The notes under the pieces are model-generated. The model did not search any database. It was not told where the DNA came from and saw only the letters and a program-made list of their open reading frames with translations. From the NCBI GenBank assembly GCA_001319865.1, contig BBSL01000227.1, positions 1 to 58,595 of the forward strand: a DNA stretch of 58,595 bases. Reading direction: 5' to 3'. Origin of the DNA: Burkholderia sp. E7m39. Lineage in GTDB: Bacteria; Pseudomonadota; Gammaproteobacteria; Burkholderiales; Burkholderiaceae. Both the position numbers and the translations under genes were made by a program. Of this stretch, positions 1 through 8,498 are shown one piece after another; position 1 is the first letter of the stretch, and every line of letters starts with the position of its first letter.

Positions 1-1
1 G

Positions 2-1513
2 GGCATGTGGGCTGCCAGTTTTCCGGACGGCAGCCTGTGCATCGCGGCGACGGATGGCGTGAACAGCGCGTGGGTGGCCGTCGTCATCATCGTCGTGACG
101 CTCGCGGTGACGGCCGTCGCGTTGACGATCTCGGTATTCGAAGACCTGCGCCTCGAAACGGAAAACGCGACGCTCACGCGCTCGCTCGCGCAGGCCAACC
201 AGGAACTCGGCTATCTGGCGCTGCACGACGCGCTGACCAAGCTGCCGAATCGCGTGCTGCTGGAAGCACGGCTTGCGCAGGCGCTGGCGTCGGTGGAGTC
301 CGAAGGCGGGCGCTTCGCCGTGATGTTCATGGATCTCGACGGCTTCAAGGTGGTCAACGATGCGTACGGCCATCACGTCGGCGACCGCCTGCTGGTGCAG
401 GTCGCGCAGCGGCTCGCGTCGGTCGTGCGCGCGCAGGACACGCTCGCGCGCGTGGGCGGCGACGAATTCGTGCTGCTCGTGCCCGGCGGGGACGTCGCGG
501 GCGTGACGGCCGCCGCGGACCGCGTGCTCTCGGCGATCAGCGCGTCGTTCGACGTGGAAGGCCACGATCTGCGCATTTCGACGAGCATCGGCATCGCCAT
601 GTGTCCCACCGACGGCGCGACCGTGCACGACGCGCTCACGCACGCCGACGCCGCGATGTATCACGCGAAATCGCTGGGCCGCAATGCGTTCTGCTTCTTC
701 GACACGTCGATGAACGAGAACCTCCAGGGCCAACTGCAGTTGACACAAGACCTGCGCGCCGCGATCGAGCGCAGGCAGCTCGTCTTGCACTATCAGCCGC
801 AATTCGCCGCGCCCGACGGACCTATCACGGGCGTCGAGGCGCTGGTGCGCTGGGCGCATCCGACGCGCGGCCTGATCGGCCCCGACGAGTTCATCCCGCT
901 CGCCGAAAAGACAGGGCTGATCGTGCCGATCGGCGAATGGGTGCTCGACGAAGCGTGCCGCCAGATCCGCGAGTGGCTCGACACGGATGCGCGCGAATGG
1001 AGCATCGCCGTCAATCTGTCGCCCGTGCAGTTCAGCCATCCGCAGCTGACGGCGCTCGTGCGCGAGACGCTCGCGCGGCATCGGGTCGCCCCGCGTTATC
1101 TGACGATCGAAGTGACGGAGTCGGCGGCGATGCGCAACGTCGACGAGAGCCTGCGCATCCTGCAGAGCCTGCATGAGATGGGCGTGCGCATCTCGATCGA
1201 CGATTTCGGCACGGGCTATTCGAGTCTCATGTACCTGAAGCGTCTGCCCGCAAGCGAACTGAAGATCGATCGCGGCTTCGTAAGGGAGCTCGCGCACGAC
1301 GCGGAAGATGCCGCGATCGTCTCGTCCGTGGTCGCGCTTGGGCACACGCTCGGCATCGATATCGTCGCGGAAGGCGTCGAGACCGCGACGCAAAAGGAGT
1401 TCCTGACGCGTCTGGGCTGCAATTCGCTGCAGGGCTTCCTGCTCGGGCGGCCGGTTCCGGCGTCCGATCTGGACATGAGCGCAAGGCCGTATCCGCAGGC
1501 GAGTCTGTCGTGA
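2..1513 (+). CDS. Bifunctional GGDEF/EAL c-di-GMP protein, 5' end outside window
   Basis: This is the C-terminal part of a membrane-bound cyclic-di-GMP turnover protein; the frame is open at the left edge, so the true start lies upstream. Numbering from the first in-window Met (base 5), residues ~22-43 form a transmembrane helix. The diguanylate cyclase domain follows with an intact GGDEF at 151-155, and an RxxD inhibitory-site motif (RAQD) lies five residues before it. The phosphodiesterase domain has EAL at 278-280, the DDFGTGYSS loop near 399 and a later EGVET. Both catalytic signatures look intact, so either activity is possible. A multi-helix sensor such as MHYT would usually precede this arrangement, but it is not visible here. 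Confidence 0.93.
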   Translation, partial: GMWAASFPDGSLCIAATDGVNSAWVAVVIIVVTLAVTAVALTISVFEDLRLETENATLTRSLAQANQELGYLALHDALTKLPNRVLLEARLAQALASVESEGGRFAVMFMDLDGFKVVNDAYGHHVGDRLLVQVAQRLASVVRAQDTLARVGGDEFVLLVPGGDVAGVTAAADRVLSAISASFDVEGHDLRISTSIGIAMCPTDGATVHDALTHADAAMYHAKSLGRNAFCFFDTSMNENLQGQLQLTQDLRAAIERRQLVLHYQPQFAAPDGPITGVEALVRWAHPTRGLIGPDEFIPLAEKTGLIVPIGEWVLDEACRQIREWLDTDAREWSIAVNLSPVQFSHPQLTALVRETLARHRVAPRYLTIEVTESAAMRNVDESLRILQSLHEMGVRISIDDFGTGYSSLMYLKRLPASELKIDRGFVRELAHDAEDAAIVSSVVALGHTLGIDIVAEGVETATQKEFLTRLGCNSLQGFLLGRPVPASDLDMSARPYPQASLS

Positions 1514-1870
1514 CGCGCAGCCGGATCTTTCGTCTGAATGTTCGCTCGGCCACATTAGGGCGCGTGCGTGTCGGCGATACTGTATTTGCGCACGGGGGAA
1601 GTTTGCGCTCAACGACAAGTCCAGAGAGGCGAAGCGTTGAACCGTCTGCAAAGCGTGAGCGTCGAAAGGCGCGATCCTTTGCCGACGGTCCAGCCTTCTG
1701 GCGCCGCCAGGCGACCTGCGCCTTCACAAAAACAGTCTGAACGCCGGCCTTGGCCGGCGTTTTCTTTTGGCGCGCCGCGTCCGGCAGTCTTTGCGCCTGC
1801 AGCTTTCGCGCGTGCGGTTATTTCATCGCCGGTAGTATCTGGGTTTGGCTTGCGCCACCACCTTCCGTCG
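1514..1870. other. Gene-free stretch with structured sequence and terminator
   Basis: This gap lies between the GGDEF/EAL gene and plsC. It has no ORF with convincing composition. It contains several imperfect inverted repeats around 1615-1720 and ends in a strong intrinsic terminator at 1740-1764, about 110 bases before the acyltransferase. The terminator is too far from the upstream stop codon to be an ordinary gene end, so the region may encode a small RNA or a leader element; this is discussed as a finding. Confidence 0.4.
1740..1764 (+). terminator. Intrinsic terminator
   Basis: Perfect 10-base arms (AACGCCGGCC and GGCCGGCGTT) are separated by TT and followed by TTCTTTT. This is a textbook Rho-independent structure on the + strand. 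Confidence 0.8.
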
Positions 1871-2593
1871 ATGCCACACCCTATGCGCGCTGTAATCACC
1901 AAATGGCTGTTCATCGTTTATCTGCTGGGTAGCGGGACGATCTGGTCCACGCTGATGCTGCTGCTGTATCCGTTCATCAGCCGCTCGGCCCGCTACCGGC
2001 TGGCCGCGCTGTGGTGCAGGGCGCTCGTCGCGGTGATGCGCAGCGCGTTCGGCATCCGCTGCTCGATAGAAGGCCTCGAGCATTTGCCGCACGAGCCGTC
2101 GATCATTCTGTGCCGCCACGAATCGACGTGGGAAACGCTTGCGTTTCTCGCGCTTTTCCCGCGTCGGATCAGCTTCGTGTTCAAGCAGGATCTGCTGCGG
2201 ATTCCGTTTTTCGGCTGGGTGCTGAAGGGGCTCGACATGGTCAGCCTGGACCGCGGCTCGCCCCGTCAGGCTCACGTCGCCGTGACGCGCGAAGCGGCCG
2301 AGCGCCTCGCGAAGGGCGACATGGTGGTGATCTTTCCGGAAGGCACGCGCGTGCCGCACGGCGCGCCCGTCAAGCTCACCTCGGGCGGCGTGCGCCTCGC
2401 CTGCGCGACGGGCGCGTTGATCGTTCCCGTCGTGCACAACGCAGGCAGCGTCTGGCCGGCGAAAGGCTGGCCTACGGGAGCGGGGCACATTCGCGTGGTG
2501 GTGGGGCCGACGCTGTCGCCTGCAGAGCGCTCGCCGCAGGAACTCAGCCATCAGGTGCACGACTGGATGCAGGCGGAGCTGCAAAAGCTTTAG
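1871..2593 (+). CDS. plsC: 1-acyl-sn-glycerol-3-phosphate acyltransferase
   Basis: This enzyme transfers an acyl chain to lysophosphatidic acid to make phosphatidic acid at the inner membrane. The protein of about 240 residues starts with a hydrophobic helix (after MRAVITKW) and carries the PlsC motifs: RHESTWE, which is the HX4D block with Glu in last place, a variant familiar in beta-proteobacteria; the FPEGTR block; and a later IVPVVHN segment. I chose the Met at 1871; a second Met at 1883 is equally plausible. The open frame continues back to 1568, but that part has no domain and crosses the terminator, so it is not coding. No clear ribosome binding site is seen. Confidence 0.88.
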   Translation: MPHPMRAVITKWLFIVYLLGSGTIWSTLMLLLYPFISRSARYRLAALWCRALVAVMRSAFGIRCSIEGLEHLPHEPSIILCRHESTWETLAFLALFPRRISFVFKQDLLRIPFFGWVLKGLDMVSLDRGSPRQAHVAVTREAAERLAKGDMVVIFPEGTRVPHGAPVKLTSGGVRLACATGALIVPVVHNAGSVWPAKGWPTGAGHIRVVVGPTLSPAERSPQELSHQVHDWMQAELQKL

Positions 2594-2725
2594 CGCCTGC
2601 GGGCGGCCAGTTCAGTCACGCCGCGCGATTTCGTTACGTGTCGCGCGCGCCGCGTGCCGATCGGGCATCGAACGACGCAAAGCAGGCGCATCGAACGTCT
2701 CGCCGATGCAGCAGACGCCGCGTAT

Positions 2726-3199
2726 TCAGGCCGCGACGGCCGCGTGCGCGAGTTCCTGCTCGGTGCGCATCAGGCCTTCGATCATCCGCGCTTCGGCCTT
2801 CGCGATATCTTCCAGCGATGCGACTGCGAGCTGACGGTCGAGCGCGTCGAGTGCAATGGTCAGCCACGCGTAGTTGTCGCCTTCGACCGTCCACTTGCCG
2901 CTCGCTTTCTCAGCGGCGTCGATGTCCGTCATCGCGATCTGCGCTTCGGCGATATCGTCGGCGGCTTCGGGCAGATGACCGATACGGCTCAGTTCTTCCG
3001 CGATCAGCAGCTGACGGCCGAGCGTCGTGAACAGCTCGCGCGAGCCTTGACCGCGGCAGAACGCGTCGAGGCTCGCATACGCCTGCAGCAGCATGGCCCG
3101 CGTGATCGGCTCGTGCGCCGCGCGGCTGAAGGTCAGCGCGCGCAGCAGCGGCGACATGGCGGGACGGGTCGGTTTGCGGTTTCGCGATTTGTGCGACAT
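2726..3199 (-). CDS. Uncharacterised protein, about 157 aa
   Basis: A soluble, largely helical protein that starts MSHKSRNRKPTRP with a basic N-terminus and ends in an Ala-rich helix. I do not recognise a named domain. The start at 3199 is chosen because AGAGGTG lies about seven bases upstream; the open frame runs on to 3562, but that portion is Arg/Pro/Ser-rich shadow sequence. It is convergent with plsC and stands alone. Features visible in the protein: a repeated E/D-A pattern (EAADDIAEAQ), one Cys and no membrane segment. The function is unknown; hypothetical proteins of this kind are common in Burkholderia-group genomes. Confidence 0.7.
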   Translation of the reverse strand: MSHKSRNRKPTRPAMSPLLRALTFSRAAHEPITRAMLLQAYASLDAFCRGQGSRELFTTLGRQLLIAEELSRIGHLPEAADDIAEAQIAMTDIDAAEKASGKWTVEGDNYAWLTIALDALDRQLAVASLEDIAKAEARMIEGLMRTEQELAHAAVAA

Positions 3200-3440
3200 G
3201 GTGGTGCACCTCTTCTCTTCGTATCCGGCGATAGCCAGGCGGCCCTCGTTCGCGCGGAAAAAAGCGCCGCCGATGTTCTGGCGGCAGGATGTGGCGTGGA
3301 ACCCGGCTACGACGCGGTAGCGTCGACCCGGATCGACAGGGATCGATAACGAACCTGCGAGCGAATCATGAGCCGGGACAATTAAGAAAGAATTAAATCG
3401 CGTGTCCGGTTGGGACACGGGCGTGCAAATTGGCGGTTTC

Positions 3441-3680
3441 TTACTGGTATTGGGCGTGCATGGCCTGATGCTGCGCGGCCTGTTCTTCCGCATGCTTTTT
3501 CGCGAGATGGCGCCCGACGATGCAGCCGCCCACCGCGCCGACCACGGCGTGATGGCCCGCATAGTGCCCGGCGACGCCGCCGACCACGGCGCCCTTCAGA
3601 CAGCCCGCCGCGTGTGCTGTCCCGCTGAGAACCAGAATGAGCGCCGCTGCGCCGAGCGTGGTCTTCCCGATAGCTGTCAT
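3441..3680 (-). CDS. Small exported glycine-zipper protein
   Basis: A 79-residue precursor with a clear Sec signal peptide (hydrophobic core AALILVLSGTAHA, cleavage expected after AHA). The mature part holds a glycine-zipper hairpin (GAVVGGVAGHYAGHHAVVGAVGG) with two Cys, followed by a charged His/Gln-rich tail. This suggests a small periplasmic or outer-membrane-associated protein that inserts or oligomerises through the zipper. There is no operon partner: the neighbours are an unknown protein on the left and a repeat tract plus trehalase on the right. The molecular function is unknown. Confidence 0.75.
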   Translation of the reverse strand: MTAIGKTTLGAAALILVLSGTAHAAGCLKGAVVGGVAGHYAGHHAVVGAVGGCIVGRHLAKKHAEEQAAQHQAMHAQYQ

Positions 3681-3840
3681 GCTGATGATCCGTTTGAGTT
3701 ATTCGAACCGATGTTGCGCCGGTGCATTCGATTTCAATAGCGTTCGCCATGAATTGCGCCCGACGATGCCAGCGCAGTGTACGCGGCGTCCCTGATGAAA
3801 GCTGCAACACGTATGCGAGTTTCGTAACAAGCAGTTAGAC

Positions 3841-3920
3841 GACACGGCGACACGGCGACACGGCGACACGGCGACACGGCGACACGGCGACACGGCGACA
3901 CGGCGACACGGCGACACGAC
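3841..3920. repeat. 8-bp tandem repeat, 9 perfect copies plus one imperfect
   Basis: The unit GACACGGC is repeated head-to-tail nine times without error from 3841 to 3912, and a tenth copy (3913-3920) has one substitution. It lies between the small zipper protein and the trehalase gene, starting about 28 bases past the trehalase stop codon. The 8-base period is not a multiple of three and the tract is not in a credible gene. Confidence 0.95.
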
Positions 3921-3947
3921 CCTGGACGCGCTAGCGGCGGCGAGCCG

Positions 3948-5774
3948 TCAAGGCGAAGGCGTCGGGCGCAGCCGATGCGTCGTTTTCGGCGCCGCGGCAG
4001 CCGCCGATGCCGCTTCCGACACGCCCGCCGCGCCCGAGGGCACATCGGCGGGACGTGTCGACGGACCCGCCGCGCCCGGATACATCGCCATCAGCGTGCG
4101 CAGCACGCCGTTGGTCCAGCCAAAGCCGTCCTGCAACGGATACTCGCCGCCGCCCGCCGCCGTTGTGCCCGCCTTCGCGTCGACATGGTATTTCTCGACC
4201 AGTTTGCCCGTGTGCTGGTAGTACGCGACATTGGTCGTGATCCAGCGTGTCGCGATCTGCTGCGCGAGATCGGCCTGGCCGTAGCGGCGCAAGCCCGTCA
4301 CGGCGAGATACTGCAGCGGCGCCCAGCCGTTGGGCTCGTCCCATTGCTGTCCCGTCTGCGTCGTCGTCGTCGCGAGCCCGCCGGGACGCAGCAGATGCGC
4401 GCGCACCGTCGCAGCCACGGCGGCCGCCTGGGGCTTTGTCGCGACGCCGGCGTAGAGCGGATAGACGGTCGCCGCGCTGAGGCGGTGCGTGAGCCGGTGC
4501 GCGACGAAGTCGTAATCGCCGAACGCGTTCAGTTGCGCGTCCCACAACACGCGGCGGATCGCATCGGCGCGCGTGGCGGCGCGCTGTTCGAGGTTCTCCG
4601 CGTGCGACGCGTCGCCCTTCACGCGATACGCTCGCGCCAGCGTTCGCTCGAGCTCGACGAGCAGGCAGTTCAGATCGACGGGAATCAGCGACGTCACTTC
4701 GATCGTCGCGAGCGTCTTGCCGTCCGCGAACCAGCGCGAGCTGAAGTCCCAGCCCGTTTCGCCGCCGGCGCGCAGATTGCGCCACAGGTCTTGCGGGTTG
4801 CGCTGCGGCGTCGCTTGCGCGGTGGCGACGTCTTCCCGATACGATTCGTCGCGCGGCATGTCGCGCGCGTCCCAGTAGCGGTTGAGCACCGTGCCGTCGG
4901 GCAGCCGCACGAGATGCCCGTAAGCGCTGCCTGCCGCGATTTTGTCGTGACCGTCCATCCAGTAGTCGTATTCTTTGCGCAGCGCGGGCAGATAGCGCAG
5001 ATAGACCTGATCGCCGCCGCGCTCGGCTTCGAGCTGCACCATCTGCGCGAAGAACGGCGGCTGCGAGCGGCTCAGATAGTACGTGCGGTTGCCGTTGGGT
5101 ATATGGCCGTAGCGGTCGATCAGCGTCGCGAAATTGTCGAGTTCGTTTTCGAGCAACGCTTCGCGTCCGCTTTGCCGCAGACCGAGCATGATGAAATACG
5201 AGTCCCAGTAGTAGATTTCGTCGAAGCGGTCGCCGGGCACGATATACGGATACGGCAGCGGCAGCAGCGACGACCACACGCTCGCGCTGGCGTCGGGATC
5301 ACGCCGCAGGACGGACCAGAGCGTGTCGATGTGCGCCGTCACGCTCTGGTTCGGGTCGGACACGTAGTGCTTCGTTTCGCGCGCGGGCAGCGTGAAGCGC
5401 TGATCGACGAAAGCGCCCAGGTCGAACTGCGCGTCGTCCTTCTGCCTGGCATAATCGGCGACGATCTGCTGCGGCGGCGCGTTCGGCACCATGTCGGCGA
5501 AGGTCTTGCTGTCGGGGTACAGATGCGCCAGTTCGACGTCGCGATACAGCGCACCGTACAGCTCGGACGGCGGCACAGGCACCACGGGCGAGGCGTTCGG
5601 ACTGGCGCCGCTCGATAATGCCGCGGAACTCGCGGCCACGCCCGATGCTGCATCGCCTGGCACGGCGGCGGGCATGCTCTGCGCGAAGGCGGAGTGCGCG
5701 CCGGCCGCGAGCAGCGCGGCGGCACAAAGGGCGGTCGAGATAATGCGGCGTGCATGGGCTGGCGGCATCGGCAT
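3948..5774 (-). CDS. treA: Periplasmic alpha,alpha-trehalase (GH37)
   Basis: Hydrolyses trehalose to two glucose in the periplasm. The precursor of about 608 residues has a Sec signal peptide ending AHSAFAQ, a Ser/Ala-rich linker, then the (alpha/alpha)6 catalytic domain. Both family signatures are present: PGDRFDEIYYWDSYF and QQWDEPNGWAPLQ. The GETGWDFSSRW segment supplies the general-acid Asp, and a Glu near the C-terminus (EYPLQDGFGWTNG) is also present. The start at 5774 is preferred over 5804 because CAGGAG sits four bases upstream. The Ala/Pro-rich C-terminal tail is not part of the fold. The gene is monocistronic and divergent from the FUSC gene. Confidence 0.93.
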   Translation of the reverse strand: MPMPPAHARRIISTALCAAALLAAGAHSAFAQSMPAAVPGDAASGVAASSAALSSGASPNASPVVPVPPSELYGALYRDVELAHLYPDSKTFADMVPNAPPQQIVADYARQKDDAQFDLGAFVDQRFTLPARETKHYVSDPNQSVTAHIDTLWSVLRRDPDASASVWSSLLPLPYPYIVPGDRFDEIYYWDSYFIMLGLRQSGREALLENELDNFATLIDRYGHIPNGNRTYYLSRSQPPFFAQMVQLEAERGGDQVYLRYLPALRKEYDYWMDGHDKIAAGSAYGHLVRLPDGTVLNRYWDARDMPRDESYREDVATAQATPQRNPQDLWRNLRAGGETGWDFSSRWFADGKTLATIEVTSLIPVDLNCLLVELERTLARAYRVKGDASHAENLEQRAATRADAIRRVLWDAQLNAFGDYDFVAHRLTHRLSAATVYPLYAGVATKPQAAAVAATVRAHLLRPGGLATTTTQTGQQWDEPNGWAPLQYLAVTGLRRYGQADLAQQIATRWITTNVAYYQHTGKLVEKYHVDAKAGTTAAGGGEYPLQDGFGWTNGVLRTLMAMYPGAAGPSTRPADVPSGAAGVSEAASAAAAAPKTTHRLRPTPSP

Positions 5775-5897
5775 CGCGCTCCTGAAATGCGGGCTTTCGA
5801 ACATAGGGAGTCACGCCAGCAAGGCTTGTTCCCCTATGAACAGACATTGCGTGTGGCGGGCGGTCTATGGCCACGCGTCTTGACGGAAACCATCGGG

Positions 5898-6950
5898 ATG
5901 ACTCTGCAACAACAGGGCAAGTTGAGGAACCTGCTGCGCGCGCCGGAAGCGCGCCGCTTCGCCCGCACGCTGACCGGCTGCGTGCTCAGCTACGGCGCGG
6001 CGCGGCTCGCGGCGCTGCCCGAAGGCTACTGGGCGTTGATCACGACGCTGATCGTCGTGACCCAACCCAGTCTCACGCAGGCGCTCACGATTGCGCGCGA
6101 TCAGATCATCGGCGCGTGCATCGGCGCGATCGTGGGGGGAATCGGCATTGTCGTCGTCGATCACGGCGTCGATCCGCTGACGGTGTTTGCGATCGCGCTG
6201 CTGCCGCTCGCGGCGATGGCCGCCGCGCGCCCCGGCTTGCGGCTCGCGTGCGTGACGCTCGTGATCGTGGTGCTCGTGCCGGGCGATAGCGGCTCGGCAT
6301 TCGTGCGGCCGCTGCATCGCGTGGCGGAAATCCTGATCGGCACGGCGGCTGCGTTCGCCGCGACGGTGATGTGGCCGAACCGCGCGCTGAAGGGCGCGCA
6401 CCGCAATGCGCGCGACTGTCTGGAAGCGCTGTCTCAACTGATGCAGCTCAAGCTCGCGGCGGCGCCGGACGAGGCCACGATGGCGCGCCTCGAAACGCGT
6501 AGCCTCGACGCGCAGAAGGCGCTCGCCGATGCGCTCGAGGAAGCCGAGCGCGAGCATGTATTCGTGCCGATCCTGCGCGGCAGCGCCGATGCTGTCGACA
6601 AGGTGCCGCCGTTTCTCAGCCGGCTGCATCGCGACGTGCTCGTGGTCTGCCAGGCGTTCGCGCACGAGCATCGGGACGACGCGCGCCCTGCTGTCGACCG
6701 GGCGTGGCTGGCCTTGCCGCGCGTGCTTTCGCTGCTCGCCGACGCCGTCGGTGCGGCGCAGCTGAACAAGGACAAACTGAAGGAAGCGCGCGCGATGCTC
6801 GATCCGCTGCTCAGGCGGATCAATGCGCGCGTGGATGGCGAGCCGGCGCTGCCCACGCCGGGCATCGATCTGGTGCTGGCGCTGATCGCGAAGGATGCGG
6901 ACGGGCTCATACAGGTGCTGATGCCGCCGGGAAAGGGCGCGGCGACGTGA
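5898..6950 (+). CDS. FUSC-family membrane transporter
   Basis: The protein is about 350 residues. The N-terminal half holds about five to six transmembrane helices (GYWALITTLIVVTQPSL, IIGACIGAIVGGIGIVVV, VFAIALLPLAAMAA, ACVTLVIVVLVPG, ILIGTAAAFAATVMWP), typical of the FUSC / aromatic-acid-exporter group. The C-terminal half is a cytoplasmic helical domain. Family members export aromatic carboxylates or fusaric acid, but the substrate here is unknown, and there is no membrane-fusion partner alongside as in aaeAB. The start at Met 5898 gives the usual length; the frame is open further upstream but overlaps the divergent trehalase leader. Three 8-bp repeats follow the stop codon. Confidence 0.85.
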   Translation: MTLQQQGKLRNLLRAPEARRFARTLTGCVLSYGAARLAALPEGYWALITTLIVVTQPSLTQALTIARDQIIGACIGAIVGGIGIVVVDHGVDPLTVFAIALLPLAAMAAARPGLRLACVTLVIVVLVPGDSGSAFVRPLHRVAEILIGTAAAFAATVMWPNRALKGAHRNARDCLEALSQLMQLKLAAAPDEATMARLETRSLDAQKALADALEEAEREHVFVPILRGSADAVDKVPPFLSRLHRDVLVVCQAFAHEHRDDARPAVDRAWLALPRVLSLLADAVGAAQLNKDKLKEARAMLDPLLRRINARVDGEPALPTPGIDLVLALIAKDADGLIQVLMPPGKGAAT

Positions 6951-6953
6951 AGT

Positions 6954-6977
6954 CCCGACGGCCCGACGGCCCGACGA
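6954..6977. repeat. 8-bp tandem repeat, three copies
   Basis: CCCGACGG occurs twice exactly (6954-6961, 6962-6969), with a third copy ending in A (6970-6977). It begins three bases after the FUSC stop codon. Confidence 0.8.
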
Positions 6978-7191
6978 AAACTAACGCCCAGGCTATCCAG
7001 CGACTATGCTTTTTATGAGCCTCGCATCGTTCATCCGGGCGCAAAGGGCCGACGATCCGGCTTCATGCGCCCGCCCGCGTAGGGTTGCCAATCAGGGGCG
7101 AGACTCTCCGTGACCGGCTTGCACGCATGCTACGCGTCCAACCGCGTGCGCCGATCGATTGTTGTCGCAACGATCGAAAAGGAGTCGAACA

Positions 7192-7410
7192 ATGAAAGCC
7201 CTTGCGTTGGTTCTTGCGCTCGCGGGTGTTGCCGCGTTGACGGCGCCCGTCGCCTCGTACGCGAAGATCGATCAGAACGCCAATTACTACCGGTCGGAAG
7301 ATCGCGTGCGCTATACGTCCGGCGATCCGAAGGAGGAGATGCGTCAGGCGGCTTGCCAGCAGCGCGGCAGTTGCGATAGCGACAACAGCCCGGCGCCCGC
7401 CCGGCAGTAG
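7192..7410 (+). CDS. Small secreted protein, unknown function
   Basis: A 72-residue precursor starting MKALALVLALAG, with a signal peptide ending near SYAK. The mature part is short and hydrophilic (NANYYRSEDRVRY, then QAACQQRGSCDSD) with two Cys that could form a disulfide. AAGGAG lies eight bases before the Met at 7192, which decides the start against the longer frame from 7159. It is similar in style to the many small exported proteins of Burkholderia. No function can be assigned. Confidence 0.72.
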   Translation: MKALALVLALAGVAALTAPVASYAKIDQNANYYRSEDRVRYTSGDPKEEMRQAACQQRGSCDSDNSPAPARQ

Positions 7411-7798
7411 CGCGGCTGTCGTCACGTTCGGGCTTGCGGCGTGCGGCGGCGGGCCGCAAGCACTCACGCGCATCCGCGCCGACATGAACCGCGCACAAGA
7501 ACCGCGCACATCGCAAGCCCTCGTCCGAAAGACACTTTCAACCATCAGGAGCGAATCGCGCGGCGTGTAGCGGCGATAATCGCGGGACGATACGCAAGTC
7601 AACCGTCCTGCGTGCAGCACGTCGATCCGCGCAAGGTCGTGGCGAAAAGACAGGCACTGAAAGACTGAGCGTTTACAATCCGGGCTCGCGTTTTTTTGCT
7701 GCCGAGCTTTGCTGGCAAATTTTGCCGTGAAGGTTGCTGTGAACCTTGCCGTGAAGCGCAGCGTCCTGATTCAACCCTCGATCCTTTCGTTCAAGCCC
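7411..7798. other. Gene-free stretch with one GC-rich hairpin
   Basis: I see no convincing gene. Immediately downstream of the small secreted protein gene there is a 9-base perfect inverted repeat, GCTTGCGGC (7432-7440) and GCCGCAAGC (7453-7461), around a 12-base loop. It has no T-tract, so it could act as an mRNA 3'-end stabiliser rather than a true terminator. The rest is Arg-rich in every frame and looks non-coding. Confidence 0.4.
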
Positions 7799-7912
7799 AT
7801 GTCGACACCCAATCGTGCCAACGCTCGCCGTTCGCTGACACTCCTCGAAACCCTCGGTCTGGTCGGTATCGCCGCCGCGCTGTGCAGCGCACTGCTGCGT
7901 CACTTTTTCTGA
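7799..7912 (+). CDS. Possible 37-residue single-span membrane peptide
   Basis: The reading MSTPNRANARRSLTLLETLG continues into a hydrophobic stretch LVGIAAALCSALLRHFF. This would be a positively charged N-terminus plus one transmembrane helix, consistent with a small membrane protein. The same frame is open from 7709, but the extra residues look atypical. There is no clear ribosome binding site, so this is tentative. It sits 70 bases before the rubredoxin gene. Confidence 0.3.
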   Translation: MSTPNRANARRSLTLLETLGLVGIAAALCSALLRHFF

Positions 7913-7982
7913 GCGCAGCCGCCATCGCGCGGCGCGCAACGGACGGTGACGTCGGCATCCGTTCGTCCATTTTCCATTTCGC

Positions 7983-8402
7983 ATGTACAAGAAAGCCACT
8001 GCTGTCGAAATCCAGTTCTCGTCCGATCGACTCAATGACGGCGCAGGTGATCCGTTCTGGATCGACCTGAATCACGCCGAAGCCGTCGCGCTGCATCAGG
8101 CGCTGCAACGTTACCTCGATGCGCCCGCCGCCGGGCGTCCCGCGCCGCTCGTCGTGACGCTCGATCACGACAAGAGCGCGCCTGCGACGGGATGGCACGA
8201 TGCTGCGCAAGGCAAGTCGCCCGCATCCGCCGACGACCTCAAGCAATGGGTCTGCGTGATCTGCGGCTGGATCTACGACGAAGCCGCCGGCCTGCCGGAA
8301 GAAGGCATCGCGCCCGGCACGCGCTGGGCCGACGTGCCGCAAGACTGGCGCTGCCCGTTGTGCGACGTCGGCAAGGACGAGTTCGCGCTCGTCGAATTCT
8401 GA
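7983..8402 (+). CDS. Rubredoxin with ~85-residue N-terminal extension
   Basis: A one-electron Fe(SCys)4 carrier. The rubredoxin domain fills residues ~88-139 with ligands C91, C94, C124 and C127 (CVICG ... CPLCD) and the conserved WIYDE, PGTRW and DWRCPLC core. Standard rubredoxins are about 55 residues; here an N-terminal segment of ~85 residues precedes it (VEIQFSSDRLNDG, then a helix HAEAVALHQALQRYL and a strand PLVVTL). I do not recognise the extension; it may dock a partner or be a small domain of its own. No alkane monooxygenase is nearby, so the redox partner is not evident. Confidence 0.9.
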   Translation: MYKKATAVEIQFSSDRLNDGAGDPFWIDLNHAEAVALHQALQRYLDAPAAGRPAPLVVTLDHDKSAPATGWHDAAQGKSPASADDLKQWVCVICGWIYDEAAGLPEEGIAPGTRWADVPQDWRCPLCDVGKDEFALVEF

Positions 8403-8498
8403 TCGCGACGCGCCCGGACAATGAGCGTGCCGTGAAGCAGGTATACTTCGGCGCCTTGAACGTTTGCAACACATCGCACATCCAGGCGCTACCTCGCA

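Noticed and set aside
3841..3920. Tandem repeat as a CRISPR array
   Set aside because: Units are contiguous 8-mers with no spacers, and there are no cas genes.
3975..5618. 547-codon open frame antisense to trehalase
   Set aside because: Arg/Ala-rich shadow of the high-GC trehalase gene; no domain, start signal or family pattern.
7063..7620. 185-codon - strand open frame over the small secreted protein
   Set aside because: Composition typical of a shadow; the + strand gene has a ribosome binding site and signal peptide.
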